From positions 31,307 to 95,306 of the forward strand of contig CAZPQG010000005.1 in NCBI GenBank assembly GCA_964588685.1: DNA of 64,000 nucleotides. Reading direction: 5' to 3'. Both the position numbers and the translations under genes were made by a program. Numbering within the stretch: position 1 is the first letter of the stretch; every line of letters starts with the position of its first letter. The notes below the pieces were generated by a model that worked only from the letters and a program-made list of their open reading frames with translations, was not told the DNA's origin and did no database searches. Origin of the DNA: CAYVBW01 sp964588685 (lineage in GTDB: Bacteria; Patescibacteriota; Microgenomatia; UBA1400; PJMF01). Positions 16,758 to 25,864 of this stretch are shown piece after piece.

Positions 16758-16825
16758 TATAATATATTTCTCAAGCGTAATATACGAACATAATATGTGA
16801 CCCAAAATACGAAATGGGAAACGCA
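16758..16825 (+). promoter_or_regulatory. rpsF promoter and leader hairpin
   Basis: TATAAT (16758-16763), directly preceded by TG, is a strong -10. About 30 bases downstream, TGTG-A-CCC (16796-16803) pairs with GGG-AAA-CGCA (16816-16825), a hairpin with an asymmetric internal loop and a 12-base apical loop. S6 operons are often controlled by S6:S18 binding to a leader hairpin; whether this is such a site is inference. Confidence 0.4.
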
Positions 16826-16894
16826 GCATAAACCTTAATTAAAAGAAATAAAATATAAATATAAATAAGTTTACAAAAATAGAAAATTTTAATT

Positions 16895-17218
16895 ATGAAG
16901 ATTCCACCTAAAGTCAGTAATCGAAGTTATGAGTTGACTTGTTTACTCAATCCGGATTATTCACAAGATGAATTAAAAGAAGTTTCCGAAATTATTCAAG
17001 AAGTTATTGCCGACAATGGCGGCGAAGTTCAAGAAACTGAAGAATGGGGTAAGAAGGATCTGGCTTATAAAATTAAAAATGAGGGCAGGAAGTATCAACA
17101 GGCTCATTATCTCCATTTTATTTTTGAGGCAGCAGCCAGTCAGGCTACTGACATCAAAGAAGCGGTTAATATGAATGAGAATATCATTAGGTATTTATTA
17201 GTACAGCAAGAGAAATAA
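16895..17218 (+). CDS. rpsF: 30S ribosomal protein bS6
   Basis: The 107-residue bS6 packs with bS18 on the platform of the small subunit. YELTCLLNPDYSQDELKEV opens the first strand and helix, GGEVQETEEWGKKDLAYKIKN is the conserved central strand pair, and NENIIRYLLVQQE closes the fold. The family start MKIPPKVSNR is a slightly extended N-terminus. It begins the rpsF-ssb-rpsR order common in bacteria, with a hairpin in its leader and no strong Shine-Dalgarno. Confidence 0.95.
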   Translation: MKIPPKVSNRSYELTCLLNPDYSQDELKEVSEIIQEVIADNGGEVQETEEWGKKDLAYKIKNEGRKYQQAHYLHFIFEAAASQATDIKEAVNMNENIIRYLLVQQEK

Positions 17219-17377
17219 GATTTTAAATTACGGAAAAATTATCCTAAATAAAAAAATCCTAACCCATATATTTTAAATTTAATTTGGAATTGTGTTTTTA
17301 ATTTATACGCTTTTTGAAAGAATTGTTGTTTAATATCTAAAGTTATCTATAAATTAGTCTGATAGAGGAGGAAAAAT

Positions 17378-17863
17378 ATGGCTGTCAGATCATTAAATAA
17401 AGTTATGTTAATCGGGAATCTCACCCGCGATCCAAATTTGAGATACACTCCCAGCAATACGGCAGTTTGTTCTTTTGGGATTGCCACCAACCGCTCGTGG
17501 ACAACTAGTGAAGGCGAGCTGGAAGAAAGGACAGATTTTCACAATTTAGTGGCGTGGGCAAAATTAGCTGAAATTTGCGATCAGATTTTGCGCAAAGGCG
17601 ATAAAGTTTATGTTGAGGGGCGAATACAAACTAGAGATTGGAAAAGCGATGATGAGCAAGATCGCCGAGTGACCGAGGTCGTGCTAGACAGCATGATTAA
17701 ACTAGGATCACCTCGCAGCAGAAGAAGAGATTCAACTGAAGAAGACGAGGCACTAGCAGCTGATGAGGATAGTGAAAAAGAAGCAAAAGCAAGCAGCGAA
17801 CAAACAGAATCGGAAGAAAAAGAAGTTGATGTCGATGAGGTCAGTGATGAGATGCCTTTTTAG
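17378..17863 (+). CDS. ssb: Single-stranded DNA-binding protein
   Basis: The 161-residue SSB has an OB fold (about residues 1-110: KVMLIGNLTRDPNLRYTPSN, FHNLVAWAKLAEICDQILRKGDKVYVEGRIQTRDW), an acidic, disordered linker, and the terminal protein-docking tip DEMPF (normally DDDIPF). It binds single strands in replication and recombination and should recruit partners such as RecR/RecO and the polymerase clamp loader. It has one of the strongest Shine-Dalgarno sequences in the window (GAGGAGG, seven bases upstream of the ATG). It lies between rpsF and rpsR. Confidence 0.97.
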   Translation: MAVRSLNKVMLIGNLTRDPNLRYTPSNTAVCSFGIATNRSWTTSEGELEERTDFHNLVAWAKLAEICDQILRKGDKVYVEGRIQTRDWKSDDEQDRRVTEVVLDSMIKLGSPRSRRRDSTEEDEALAADEDSEKEAKASSEQTESEEKEVDVDEVSDEMPF

Positions 17864-17896
17864 TTAAGAACTGAATGCAATTAAACACAGCCCTTT

Positions 17897-17926
17897 AAAC
17901 ATTAGCCAAGAAATTGGCTAGTGTTT
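17897..17926 (+). terminator. Long GAAA-loop hairpin between ssb and rpsR
   Basis: AAACATTAGCCAA (17897-17909) pairs with TTGGCTAGTGTTT (17914-17926), 13 pairs with one G-T, closed by a GAAA tetraloop. The T-run downstream is interrupted (AATGTTGCTTTTATT). It is a terminator, attenuator or RNA-stability element separating ssb from rpsR. Confidence 0.6.
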
Positions 17927-18067
17927 AATGTTGCTTTTATTAGAAAGATGATTCTCTGTAATCCTGTTAAGGGTTTTAAAATATAAAAAAAATACTATAA
18001 TTTGTAGAACTAACTTAAATTAAAAGAATAACACTAAACTGTAATTATCTTTAGGAATAATTTTATT

Positions 18068-18241
18068 ATGCAAAAATTTTCGTATAAAAGACCACAACAA
18101 CTAACTAAATATATGAACAGGCAGGGGATGATTTTGCCTAGAGCAAAAACGGGTTTGAGTAAAAAAGAACAAAAAAAGCTTTCCCAAGCAATTGAAAGAG
18201 CCAGGCATCTGGCTTTAGTGCAGTACACTCAAACCTTATAG
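18068..18241 (+). CDS. rpsR: 30S ribosomal protein bS18 (short form)
   Basis: This 57-residue gene is easily missed. It reads MQKFSYKRPQQLTKYMNRQG, then MILPRAKTGLSKKEQKKLSQ and AIERARHLALVQYTQTL. The core matches bS18 (the family pattern is GKILPRRxTGxxxKxQRxLxxAIKRARxLALLPY). The N-terminal 15-20 residues of typical bS18, including the basic Cys-containing segment, are absent: an in-frame TAA at 18035 blocks upstream extension. TAGGA lies about 11 bases upstream of the ATG as a Shine-Dalgarno. Its position after rpsF and ssb supports the call. Confidence 0.93.
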   Translation: MQKFSYKRPQQLTKYMNRQGMILPRAKTGLSKKEQKKLSQAIERARHLALVQYTQTL

Positions 18242-18315
18242 ATTTAAACCTATCTTTAATTGTTGATATTTTTAGATATATAATTTTAATATAGTGAATG
18301 ATTTTGTAATTTAAT

Positions 18316-19581
18316 ATGAAATCAGTTTTCAGCATCATCCGCAATCTAGTCATCGCTATTTTATTAATAGTGTTGGGTATTGTGATCGGACAACGCTACA
18401 GCAGCAGCATTCCTTTAATGGCTCCTAATCTAGAAAAACAGGACTCTATTCTTCAAGAGTTTACAGATGGCTTAAGGGACAGATCAATTTTATCTGAAGA
18501 TAGAACAGAAACCAGCTTTAATGTTTTTTGGGAAGTGTGGAGCATTTTAGATGAACATTATTTAGAGCCGGAAAAACTTGATGATACTCAGATGATTGAC
18601 GGAGCTATACAAGGTATGGTTGGAGCTCTGGATGACCCTTACACTGTTTATTTGCCTCCTGATGACCATGAAAGAGCTGGTCAAGATTTGGATGGTGCTT
18701 TTTATGGAGTTGGCATTGAATTGGGTTATAAAGATGATGTGTTGGCTGTTGTCTCTCCGTTAGAAGGGACTCCGGCTGATCAGGTTGGTTTGGAAGCCGG
18801 TGATTTAATTTTACATGTTTACGATGAAAATAAAGGTATTGATGAAGATAGTTCGCAATGGAGCCTGACGGAAGCAGTAGAAAAAATTAGAGGGCCTAAA
18901 GGGACAGAAATTACTTTTAGCATTTACAGAGAAGGGGTTGAAGAGCCTTTTGATGTCACAATGGTGCGTGGTGAAATTTTGGTAGATACAGTTGATTTGA
19001 GAATAATAGAAGATCAGGGCAGTCAAATAGCTCATGTTAAAGTCAGCCGTTTTGGCGGTCGTACTAAACAAGAATGGGATTCAGCCGTGGGAACAATTTT
19101 AGCTCACCAACCCGCAATAGCAGGGATTGTACTGGATTTACGTAATAATCCGGGCGGTTATTTTGATGGGGCCATTGATTTAGCTAGTGATTTTATTGAG
19201 CATGACGTAGTAGTGACGCAAAAAGGTAGATTTTCTCAACAAGATTTTTATAGTAATGGAGAAGGGAGATTAAAGCATTATCCTTTGGTAGTTTTAGTTA
19301 ATAAGGGTACTGCTTCAGCATCAGAGATTTTAGCAGGAGCTTTGCGTGATGATTTAGGAGTTAAGTTAGTGGGCACTCAGACTTTTGGTAAGGGGACAGT
19401 ACAAGATAGAATTGAATTATCTAATCAAGGCGGTGTTCATGTTACTGTTGGCAGATGGATGCTGCCGGGAGGGGACTGGATTCATGATGAAGGTATTCCG
19501 GTTGATGTGGAAGTAGAATTTGATCGAGATACCGAAGAAGATGAGGTTTTTAACAAAGGGCTGGAAGTATTAAATTTTTAA
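18316..19581 (+). CDS. ctpA: S41 carboxyl-terminal processing peptidase
   Basis: This is an envelope protease that trims or degrades exported proteins. The 421 residues hold a signal anchor (about residues 8-26), a helical lead-in, a PDZ domain (about residues 115-205: YGVGIELGYKDDVLAVVSPL with GTPADQVGLEAGDLIL), and the S41 catalytic core with Ser334 in NKGTASASEILAGAL and Lys359 in FGKGTVQ, the Ser-Lys dyad 25 residues apart as in CtpA. It sits 16 bases before an HtrA-type protease, so they are probably an operon for envelope quality control. A second possible S41 protein begins at 247 on the other strand. Confidence 0.95.
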   Translation: MKSVFSIIRNLVIAILLIVLGIVIGQRYSSSIPLMAPNLEKQDSILQEFTDGLRDRSILSEDRTETSFNVFWEVWSILDEHYLEPEKLDDTQMIDGAIQGMVGALDDPYTVYLPPDDHERAGQDLDGAFYGVGIELGYKDDVLAVVSPLEGTPADQVGLEAGDLILHVYDENKGIDEDSSQWSLTEAVEKIRGPKGTEITFSIYREGVEEPFDVTMVRGEILVDTVDLRIIEDQGSQIAHVKVSRFGGRTKQEWDSAVGTILAHQPAIAGIVLDLRNNPGGYFDGAIDLASDFIEHDVVVTQKGRFSQQDFYSNGEGRLKHYPLVVLVNKGTASASEILAGALRDDLGVKLVGTQTFGKGTVQDRIELSNQGGVHVTVGRWMLPGGDWIHDEGIPVDVEVEFDRDTEEDEVFNKGLEVLNF

Positions 19582-19597
19582 CAATTTAAGGTTAATA

Positions 19598-20791
19598 ATG
19601 TTCAGTAATAAAGAAATTAAATCAATTTTAATCGGGCTGCTTACAGCTGTTATTGTCATTGTTAGTTTTTTTGTTGGCGGGATAGCAGACAGGTTGTTTG
19701 TTCTTAAACCAATTAATCTAATTTTACAGAGCACAGATTGGCAAAGAATGGCCGGGTCGGAAGAGCGGCAAGATTTTTCTCACACTAGCTTAGGCGAAAT
19801 GATGGCATCAGGATTTTATAACGTGGCAGATGTGGCAGAAAAAGCTTCAGAATCAGTCGTGACTGTTTCTATCAAAAAACAACAAAGAGTTATTGAGCCC
19901 GGTAGTATCTTTGGCTCTTTTGGCTTATTTGGCTTTGGTGATCAAGAAATTCAGTTAGAAGAAATACAGAGAGATATTGGCAGCGGCTTTGTGGTAGAGG
20001 AAAATTTAATAGTGACTAATAAACATGTGGTTAATGATCCCGCTGCTGAATATTTGATTATTGATAAAGAGGAAAAAGAATATCAGGTGACTGAAATTTA
20101 TCGTGATCCGGGTTTGGATTTAGCTATTTTGCAAGTGAAAGATTTTTCAGCGCCTTCTCTTCCTCTAGGCAACAGCGATAAGGTGAGAGTAGGTGAGCCG
20201 GTAATAGCAATTGGTACAGCTTTAGGTCAGTTTAGGCACACAGTCACTACCGGAGTTATTTCCGGTGTGGGCCGATCTTTAGATACTGCCATCGGCAGGC
20301 ATTCTGAAAGTTTCCAAAATATGCTGCAAACTGATGCTGCCATCAACCCCGGTAATTCCGGCGGGCCGTTGATTAATGAAAAGGGAGCAGTGATTGGAGT
20401 GAATGTGGCTACTACTGCTGCTGATAATGTCAGTTTTTCTATTCCTATTAATGTAGTCACAGCAGCGATTGATAATTTTAATGAAACCGGTCAGTTTGAA
20501 CGACCAATGCTGGGCGTTCGCTACTCCATGATCAGTGAAGAAGCAGCTATCGTTAATGAGGTTCCTCAGGGAGCTTATGTGGCAGAAGTGCTGCCTGACA
20601 GCAGTGCAGATCAGGCTGGGATAAGAGAGGGAGATATAATCGTTGAGTTTAATGATCAAAAATTGACAGATGATCTTGAGCTGGCTCAATTAATTAATCA
20701 GCAGAAAATAGGGTCCACAGTTCAGGTTAGATTGTGGCGAAAGGGAGAGTTTCTCACCAGGAGCCTTGAATTAACCGGTCAAAGTCAATAA
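19598..20791 (+). CDS. HtrA/DegP-type trypsin-like serine protease
   Basis: The 397-residue protein has an N-terminal membrane anchor (about residues 9-30), a trypsin-like domain and one C-terminal PDZ domain (about residues 300-390, MLGVRYSMI with ADQAGIREGDIIVEFN). The catalytic triad is visible: His143 in TNKHVV, Asp174 in GLDLAILQV, Ser254 in AAINPGNSGGPL. It should act outside the membrane on misfolded proteins, with the PDZ recognising C-termini. The second PDZ of DegP is absent, as in DegS-like forms. It follows ctpA by 16 bases. Confidence 0.95.
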   Translation: MFSNKEIKSILIGLLTAVIVIVSFFVGGIADRLFVLKPINLILQSTDWQRMAGSEERQDFSHTSLGEMMASGFYNVADVAEKASESVVTVSIKKQQRVIEPGSIFGSFGLFGFGDQEIQLEEIQRDIGSGFVVEENLIVTNKHVVNDPAAEYLIIDKEEKEYQVTEIYRDPGLDLAILQVKDFSAPSLPLGNSDKVRVGEPVIAIGTALGQFRHTVTTGVISGVGRSLDTAIGRHSESFQNMLQTDAAINPGNSGGPLINEKGAVIGVNVATTAADNVSFSIPINVVTAAIDNFNETGQFERPMLGVRYSMISEEAAIVNEVPQGAYVAEVLPDSSADQAGIREGDIIVEFNDQKLTDDLELAQLINQQKIGSTVQVRLWRKGEFLTRSLELTGQSQ

Positions 20792-20876
20792 GAAAATATA
20801 TCCAAAATTATAACTTTAATTACAATTTTTATAAATTGAGCGATAAAATATTAGTTATGGCAAAGAGCTTTATATT

Positions 20877-21440
20877 ATGAGCAATAATAATGATAAGGAT
20901 AATCCATTTAAGGTAGGCGATAAGATTATTCGCTTTGGCAAAGTGCATGAAATATTTAAGATTGAAGAGGAAGAAAACCCCCAAAGCGGTGAAGTAGATG
21001 AAATTTTGTATTTTAAACCTGTTTATGAAACACAAGCTAACAAAAGTTTGGTTTGTTCAATTGCCGCTTCCAATTTGGAGCTGACTGAAATACGCCGCCC
21101 TTTATCAGAAGAGGGATTAGATGAATTAATTGAATTTTTGCGCTCAAAAATTGATATGGAAGGCAGGTTTAATACACGCTCTGCTAAGGAAGTTATCAAA
21201 TCTAATGATCCTAAAAAAATAGCTATGATCTTGAAAAAGTTAGCAATTGTAAGGCGTGATCCTGATACTAATTTCACTTATACAAAAAAAAGGCTTTTTA
21301 AGAGAGGCGTAAAAAAAATAAGAGAAGAAATAGCTCTAGTCAGGGACATATCAATAAAAGAAGCTCATGATTTAGTGTTGGAAATTCTTATAGAACAAGC
21401 AGTTAAAAGTTTTGATATAGAGGAAGAAGAATCAGATTAA
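20877..21440 (+). CDS. CarD-like RNA polymerase-binding regulator
   Basis: The 187-residue protein has an N-terminal Tudor-like CarD domain (about residues 9-70: PFKVGDKIIRFGKVHEIFKI, then the strands DEILYFKPVYE and SLVCSIAASNLELTEIRRPLS). A helical C-terminal domain (about residues 90-180) has the CarD pattern KEVIKSNDPKKIAMILKKLA then KRLFKRGVKKIREEIALV. CarD proteins bind the RNA polymerase beta subunit and stabilise open promoter complexes. The usual Gly in the RNAP-binding loop and the C-terminal Trp cannot be clearly located, so binding details may differ. It is monocistronic and converges on prfA. Confidence 0.75.
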   Translation: MSNNNDKDNPFKVGDKIIRFGKVHEIFKIEEEENPQSGEVDEILYFKPVYETQANKSLVCSIAASNLELTEIRRPLSEEGLDELIEFLRSKIDMEGRFNTRSAKEVIKSNDPKKIAMILKKLAIVRRDPDTNFTYTKKRLFKRGVKKIREEIALVRDISIKEAHDLVLEILIEQAVKSFDIEEEESD

Positions 21441-21532
21441 TTAGTTGTTTTAGCTTTATTAAGCCAGAAGATATTTTTATTTTAAAGCCGCTTTAATTTT
21501 TTTCAACTGTCTTTCTGACCCTCGCGAGTTAC

Positions 21533-22552
21533 TTATTTATCCATAGTATGTTCATCTGAGGTATCCGAAATTTTTGCTTTGACAGTGCTGATAACAGGAT
21601 CTAGGTCGCCTTCAATAATGTTTTCTAATTGATGCCAGCTCTCATTAATGCGATGATCAGTCACTCTGTTTTGGGGATAATTATAAGTACGTATTTTTTC
21701 AGCTCGCATACTGCGGCCGATAGCTGATCTGGCTGATTGAATTTTTTCCTCTTTTTTTTCCTGCTCGATTGACCATAATTGACTTCTTAATAATTCTAGC
21801 GCTAAAGCTCGGTTTTGCAACTGCTTTCTTTCCTGGCTGACTCTTATGACAATGCCGCTTGGTTTATGGGTTAAGCGGACTGCGCTGCTGGTTTTATTAA
21901 CTGATTGGCCACCGGCTCCACTGGAGCGCATAAACTCCCAATTTAAATCTGTATCCTTAATTTTAATTTTATCAGCTTTTATTTCCGGCAAGACCGCTAC
22001 CGAAGCAGTGGAAGTATGTATTCTGCCTTGCGTCTCGGTGGCAGGTACTCGCTGTACTCGATGGACTCCTGCTTCATGTTTAAATAACTGATATGGATAA
22101 AGAGTTTTGTTGACAGTCTTAGTTTCTTTGCTGTCAGAGTCTACTAATGTTATCTTAAGTTTGGTTTTTTTAGAAATTTTCAGGACTGAATTATCAATAA
22201 ATTCCACTTTTAGATTTTTATTTTGACTATAACGAACATACATTCTTAAAAGATCTTCTGCCCAAATTTTAGCTTCATCACCCCCAGCACCGGCTCTTAA
22301 TTCTAGAATGGCGCTTGAAGTAAGAGTTTCATCTTGCTCGGCTTCTTCTTGCTCGGTTAAAGTGTCTTTGTATTCTTGAGCGTATTTGTTTAAAGAGGCA
22401 AGTTCTTTTTTAAGGCGGGAGATTTCTTCTTCAGCCAAAGATTTAAATTCAGGATCAGACAACAGCTTTTTATTGTCAGCAATTTTTGTTTTAAGCTGCT
22501 TGATTTGTTTCTGGTAAATATCAGGGTTGTCGGACATATTATTGGGCTTCAT
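21533..22552 (-). CDS. prfA: Peptide chain release factor 1
   Basis: RF1 reads UAA and UAG and releases the finished peptide. The 339 residues include RVQRVPATETQGRIHTSTAS (the PAT recognition tripeptide, which marks RF1 rather than the SPF of RF2) and the peptidyl-transferase motif SSGAGGQSVNKTSSAVRLTH. Length is slightly under the usual 355-360 because the N-terminal helical domain is shortened. The start could be the first ATG (MKPNNM) or Met6. RF2 must be encoded elsewhere, as TGA stops are used here. It lies downstream of the L31 gene, a common neighbour. Confidence 0.96.
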   Translation of the reverse strand: MKPNNMSDNPDIYQKQIKQLKTKIADNKKLLSDPEFKSLAEEEISRLKKELASLNKYAQEYKDTLTEQEEAEQDETLTSSAILELRAGAGGDEAKIWAEDLLRMYVRYSQNKNLKVEFIDNSVLKISKKTKLKITLVDSDSKETKTVNKTLYPYQLFKHEAGVHRVQRVPATETQGRIHTSTASVAVLPEIKADKIKIKDTDLNWEFMRSSGAGGQSVNKTSSAVRLTHKPSGIVIRVSQERKQLQNRALALELLRSQLWSIEQEKKEEKIQSARSAIGRSMRAEKIRTYNYPQNRVTDHRINESWHQLENIIEGDLDPVISTVKAKISDTSDEHTMDK

Positions 22553-22761
22553 TAATGCTGCTCACATTATTTGTTGCAGCGATGTTTTGTATTATGTTTA
22601 ATATTGTATCTATTATAGCTCAAGGTCTACAAATTTCTCGTCATTAGTATTTTGCTATTAATATAAAGATTTCTGTAATATCAACAGAATTAACATAAAG
22701 CTAATTAAAACTGGAAGAATTAAATTGCCTGCGAAAAGCAAAATTATTTTTTAAGCTATTT

Positions 22762-23091
22762 TTACTTTTCTTTTCTGAGTTGAGAGCGTTTTTCTCGAAG
22801 GATTTGTTGATAACTAAGAGGTTCTTCTTCTTTAGTTTCGTTTTCATCTTTTGCTTTCTTTTTCTTAGCCGCTTGCTGCTGTTGCTTTTTAGCTTGTTCC
22901 ATTTTTTTTCTAAATTTATCAACTCTGCCTTGTTGATCAACAAACTTCATTTCACCAGTAAAAAATGGGTGGCATTTACTGCAAATCTCAACTTCAATTT
23001 TTTCTAAAGTAGAGCCTGTAGTAAAAGTGTTGCCGCAACTGCAAACCACTGCAGCGTTATCGTGCCAGTTAGGATGAATATTTTTTTTCAT
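22762..23091 (-). CDS. rpmE: 50S ribosomal protein bL31 with basic C-terminal tail
   Basis: The first 65 residues are a zinc-type bL31: MKKNIHPNWHDNAAVVCSCG with the ligand pair CSC, then IEVCSKCHPFFTGEMKF-like sequence (EICSKCHPFFTG) with CxxC, giving the C+ form that stores zinc. About 40 further residues (Lys/Gln/Glu-rich, then LSYQQILREKRSQLRKEK) extend beyond the normal end and are likely disordered on the ribosome surface. It is followed by prfA on the same strand, the usual rpmE-prfA order. Confidence 0.93.
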   Translation of the reverse strand: MKKNIHPNWHDNAAVVCSCGNTFTTGSTLEKIEVEICSKCHPFFTGEMKFVDQQGRVDKFRKKMEQAKKQQQQAAKKKKAKDENETKEEEPLSYQQILREKRSQLRKEK

Positions 23092-23202
23092 AATGAACAG
23101 TAATTATAACATAAAAAATATAAGATTATAAAATACGGCTGCAGCACAGGGGCAGAAATTTATGAAAGCAGAGCTAAAAAATGAATTTAATATTGTGTTT
23201 AT

Positions 23203-24177
23203 TTAGCGATGAACTCTCTTTTCCGCCAACAGTACTCCCAGCAAAACTAAAAATAAGCTCAAAATTTGCTGCGCTGAGACCGTCTCACTCAACAGCAGGA
23301 TACCCAAAGGCAGGTAAACTAAGGGCTGCAGGTAAGTAAACAAGCTCGCTTCAGAAGCTTCAATTTTATCTTGTCCTTTAATATAGCTGATTAAACCAAT
23401 CACTGAGCCAAAGATGCCCATGTAGATTGAAGCAAATCTAACTTGAGGAAATTGCCAATCCTGAATGATAAAAGACGTTAACTGTGAAAAATTAAATTCA
23501 ACTATTACTAAATTAATTATTAAAAAACTAACTAATCCCACTAGAAAACTAACAGCACCAACCAGAGTTTTATTCAGCCGAGCATAATATTTTTTAGCTA
23601 AGATAAAATATAGAGCGTTGGTAACATTAAAGCCAGCCACTAATAAGTTGCCTGCAAGTGAAATTTGATTGACGCAACTGTTTTGAGTGGTGACAATTAA
23701 GATAGAACCAAGCAAAGAGACAGCTAAGCCCACCCATTCCCAGCCTTCCTGTTTTTCTTTAAGTAAAATTACGCCTGCTAAGGTGATGAAAACAGGCCCT
23801 GTGGTGCCGATTAAGCTGGCTTCAATGGCTGATGTTTGAGCTAGGCCGAAAAATAAGATGCTTAAAGAAAAAACTGTACCCAAAAGTTCGATAGAAATTA
23901 TTTTAAAGAGTTGTTTGGTTGTTAGTTCTTGGACAGCGGTGTTTAGTTTTTGGCCGGTAATATTCGATTTTCGCTGGATAATATATAAATAGGGCACAGA
24001 AAACAACAGCCCGGCTATTAAGTAGCGGTAAAATAAAAACCGAAAAGCAGTAGTGAACTCAAAAGCAGGTTTAACAAAAACTAGAGCGGCACCCCAGCAC
24101 AAAGTATTAATCAGTAGATAAAAATAGGATTTTTTTCTAATTGAGCTTAATTTGCCTTGAATAATTTTTTTACCCAT
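23203..24177 (-). CDS. EamA/DMT-family membrane transporter
   Basis: The 324-residue protein has about ten hydrophobic helices arranged as two EamA repeats. The first repeat holds NTLCWGAALVFVKPAFEFT and ends in the conserved IEASLIGTTGPVFITLAGVILLKE. The second holds LLVAGFNVTNALYFILAKKY and ends in EASLFTYLQPLVYLPLGILLLSE. These EASLxxxxxPxxxxxxxxxxLxE motifs are typical of the drug/metabolite transporters. The substrate cannot be predicted. It lies between rpmE and hisS on the same strand with about 110-base spacers, so co-transcription is possible but unproven. Confidence 0.9.
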   Translation of the reverse strand: MGKKIIQGKLSSIRKKSYFYLLINTLCWGAALVFVKPAFEFTTAFRFLFYRYLIAGLLFSVPYLYIIQRKSNITGQKLNTAVQELTTKQLFKIISIELLGTVFSLSILFFGLAQTSAIEASLIGTTGPVFITLAGVILLKEKQEGWEWVGLAVSLLGSILIVTTQNSCVNQISLAGNLLVAGFNVTNALYFILAKKYYARLNKTLVGAVSFLVGLVSFLIINLVIVEFNFSQLTSFIIQDWQFPQVRFASIYMGIFGSVIGLISYIKGQDKIEASEASLFTYLQPLVYLPLGILLLSETVSAQQILSLFLVLLGVLLAEKRVHR

Positions 24178-24290
24178 TACGAATATTGGTCCTGAACCTA
24201 ATAATAATTAATCTGTGAAACAGGCACTCCAACTATGAGAATAGACAGCAAACAATTAAGTTTATTATTAGCAATTAAATTAATAATTAA

Positions 24291-25544
24291 TTAATTGCGT
24301 TTTTCTTTTAATAATTGAATTACCTCAGATAATGATAACTGTTTTTGTTTGCCGGTTTTCATATTCTTTAAGGTCGCTTGATTATTTTTTTGTTCATCTT
24401 CGCCGATAACAATGGTAAAAGGTATTTGTTTTTGATCAGCCATTTTAAACTGTTTGCCTAACTTATCAAGTTCGGGGTAGATTTCCACTGCGATACCGGC
24501 TTGCCGCAGCTGGTTGGCTGCTTTTAATGAATTGCTAACAGTATTTTCATTAAAGAGAGTAATTAACACTTGACTACCGGCTGCAAAGTCAGGAAATAAA
24601 TTGGCTTCAGAAGCTGCTGCCACTATTCGATCTACTCCAAAACTAAAACCAACAGCTGGAATAGCAACGCCGCTTAATTCTTTTATTAAATTATCGTAAC
24701 GACCGCCGCCGCCGCAAGAACCGCTTTGATACGCAGGGAGATTAACTTCTACAATCATGCCGGTATAGTAATCTAAGCCGCGAGCTAGAGTAGGGGAGTA
24801 AATTAAATTTTCAGCTTTCACTCCTAATTTGATAGCTTGCTCTTTAATAGTTTCTAAATTTTGATTAATTTTAAGCTGCGAAACAGTTTTTATTACGTCT
24901 TGAGCAGTAGCAGCTGTCAATCCTTTTTCAGTTAGCTCTGCTCGTACCTCTTCTTGACTGAATTTATCTAATTTGTCTAAGCTTTGAATTAAAGAAAAGA
25001 CATCTGCTTGCTCAGTGGCAACAGCTTTAAGTTTTTCAACTAATAATTGTCGGTCATTAATTAATAGTTGAACTTGATCAAACCCAATATTAATAAAGGC
25101 TTGATAAGTGCAAGCTAAAATTTCAGCGTCTGCTAACTGAGAAGTGGTGCCAAAAATATCCATATCGCACTGCATAAATTCTCTAAACCGACCCTGCTGT
25201 GGGTTTTCTGCTCTAAATACATTTTGAATCTGATAGCGTCTAAAAAATTTAGGAAGATTATTGCGGTATTGAGCTAAAATACGAGCCGTGGGTACTGTTT
25301 GATCGTAGCGCAGCCCCAGCTTGCGGCCGCCTCTGTCAGTAAAGGTATAAATTAGCTTGTCAGCTTCAGTGCCGTATTTGTCTAATAATAACTCTGCGTA
25401 TTCTAAAGTAGGAGTTTCCAAGGGCTCAAAAGCAAATAATTCAAAAGCCTTGATAATTTTATTAATAATAAAATTACGCTGCCGTTTTTGCTGCGGCATT
25501 ATGTCGCGAAACCCTTTCAGTGTTTGCAGTTTTTGTTTATCCAT
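24291..25544 (-). CDS. hisS: Histidyl-tRNA synthetase
   Basis: This class II synthetase charges tRNA-His. In 417 residues one sees LKGFRDIMPQQKRQRN, motif 2 with FRRYQIQNVFRAENPQQGRF, the HisRS-specific loop LARGLDYYTGMIVEV, SCGGGGRYDNLI, and motif 3 AVGFSFGVDRIV. The C-terminal anticodon-binding domain (about residues 325-417) includes QVLITLFNENTVSNSLKAAN and IPFTIVIGEDE. Length and order are normal. It is divergent from the tRNA-Ala gene at 25791 across about 250 AT-rich bases. Confidence 0.97.
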   Translation of the reverse strand: MDKQKLQTLKGFRDIMPQQKRQRNFIINKIIKAFELFAFEPLETPTLEYAELLLDKYGTEADKLIYTFTDRGGRKLGLRYDQTVPTARILAQYRNNLPKFFRRYQIQNVFRAENPQQGRFREFMQCDMDIFGTTSQLADAEILACTYQAFINIGFDQVQLLINDRQLLVEKLKAVATEQADVFSLIQSLDKLDKFSQEEVRAELTEKGLTAATAQDVIKTVSQLKINQNLETIKEQAIKLGVKAENLIYSPTLARGLDYYTGMIVEVNLPAYQSGSCGGGGRYDNLIKELSGVAIPAVGFSFGVDRIVAAASEANLFPDFAAGSQVLITLFNENTVSNSLKAANQLRQAGIAVEIYPELDKLGKQFKMADQKQIPFTIVIGEDEQKNNQATLKNMKTGKQKQLSLSEVIQLLKEKRN

Positions 25545-25790
25545 GTTAATTAAAATAAATTAAATAATTTTTTGTTTATAAATAGATTGGCAAATAAATG
25601 GCAGCCAAGTAATTAAAATAATAAGTCGTAAATAATTAAAATAACGAGTTGTTAAAAGCAATTTTAAATCAGTTTTAACAACAACAGTATTATAACGCGG
25701 CGGCATTTAAAAATCAGGGGAAATTTAATGATTTGTGATAAAATGGAAATTAGTTTATTAACGAGTATACTTTTGAAAAGCGTTTATTCA

Positions 25791-25864
25791 GGGCTTGTAG
25801 CTCAGTTGGCTAGAGCGCTGCTATCGCACAGCAGAGGTCAGGGGTTCGATTCCCCTCAAGTCCA
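25791..25864 (+). tRNA. tRNA-Ala (anticodon CGC)
   Basis: The 74 bases fold as a normal cloverleaf: acceptor GGGCTTG/CAAGTCC with the G3-U70 pair that identifies alanine tRNAs, D arm GCTC-GAGC, anticodon stem CTGCT/AGCAG with loop ATCGCAC (anticodon CGC), five-base variable loop, and T arm AGGGG-TTCGATT-CCCCT. The discriminator is A, and CCA is not encoded (CAAAG follows). Confidence 0.95.

Noticed and set aside
20877..21440. Toxin-antitoxin or phage regulator instead of CarD-like protein
   Set aside because: The N-terminal KVGDK strand pattern and helical C-terminal domain fit CarD better, and no partner gene is adjacent.
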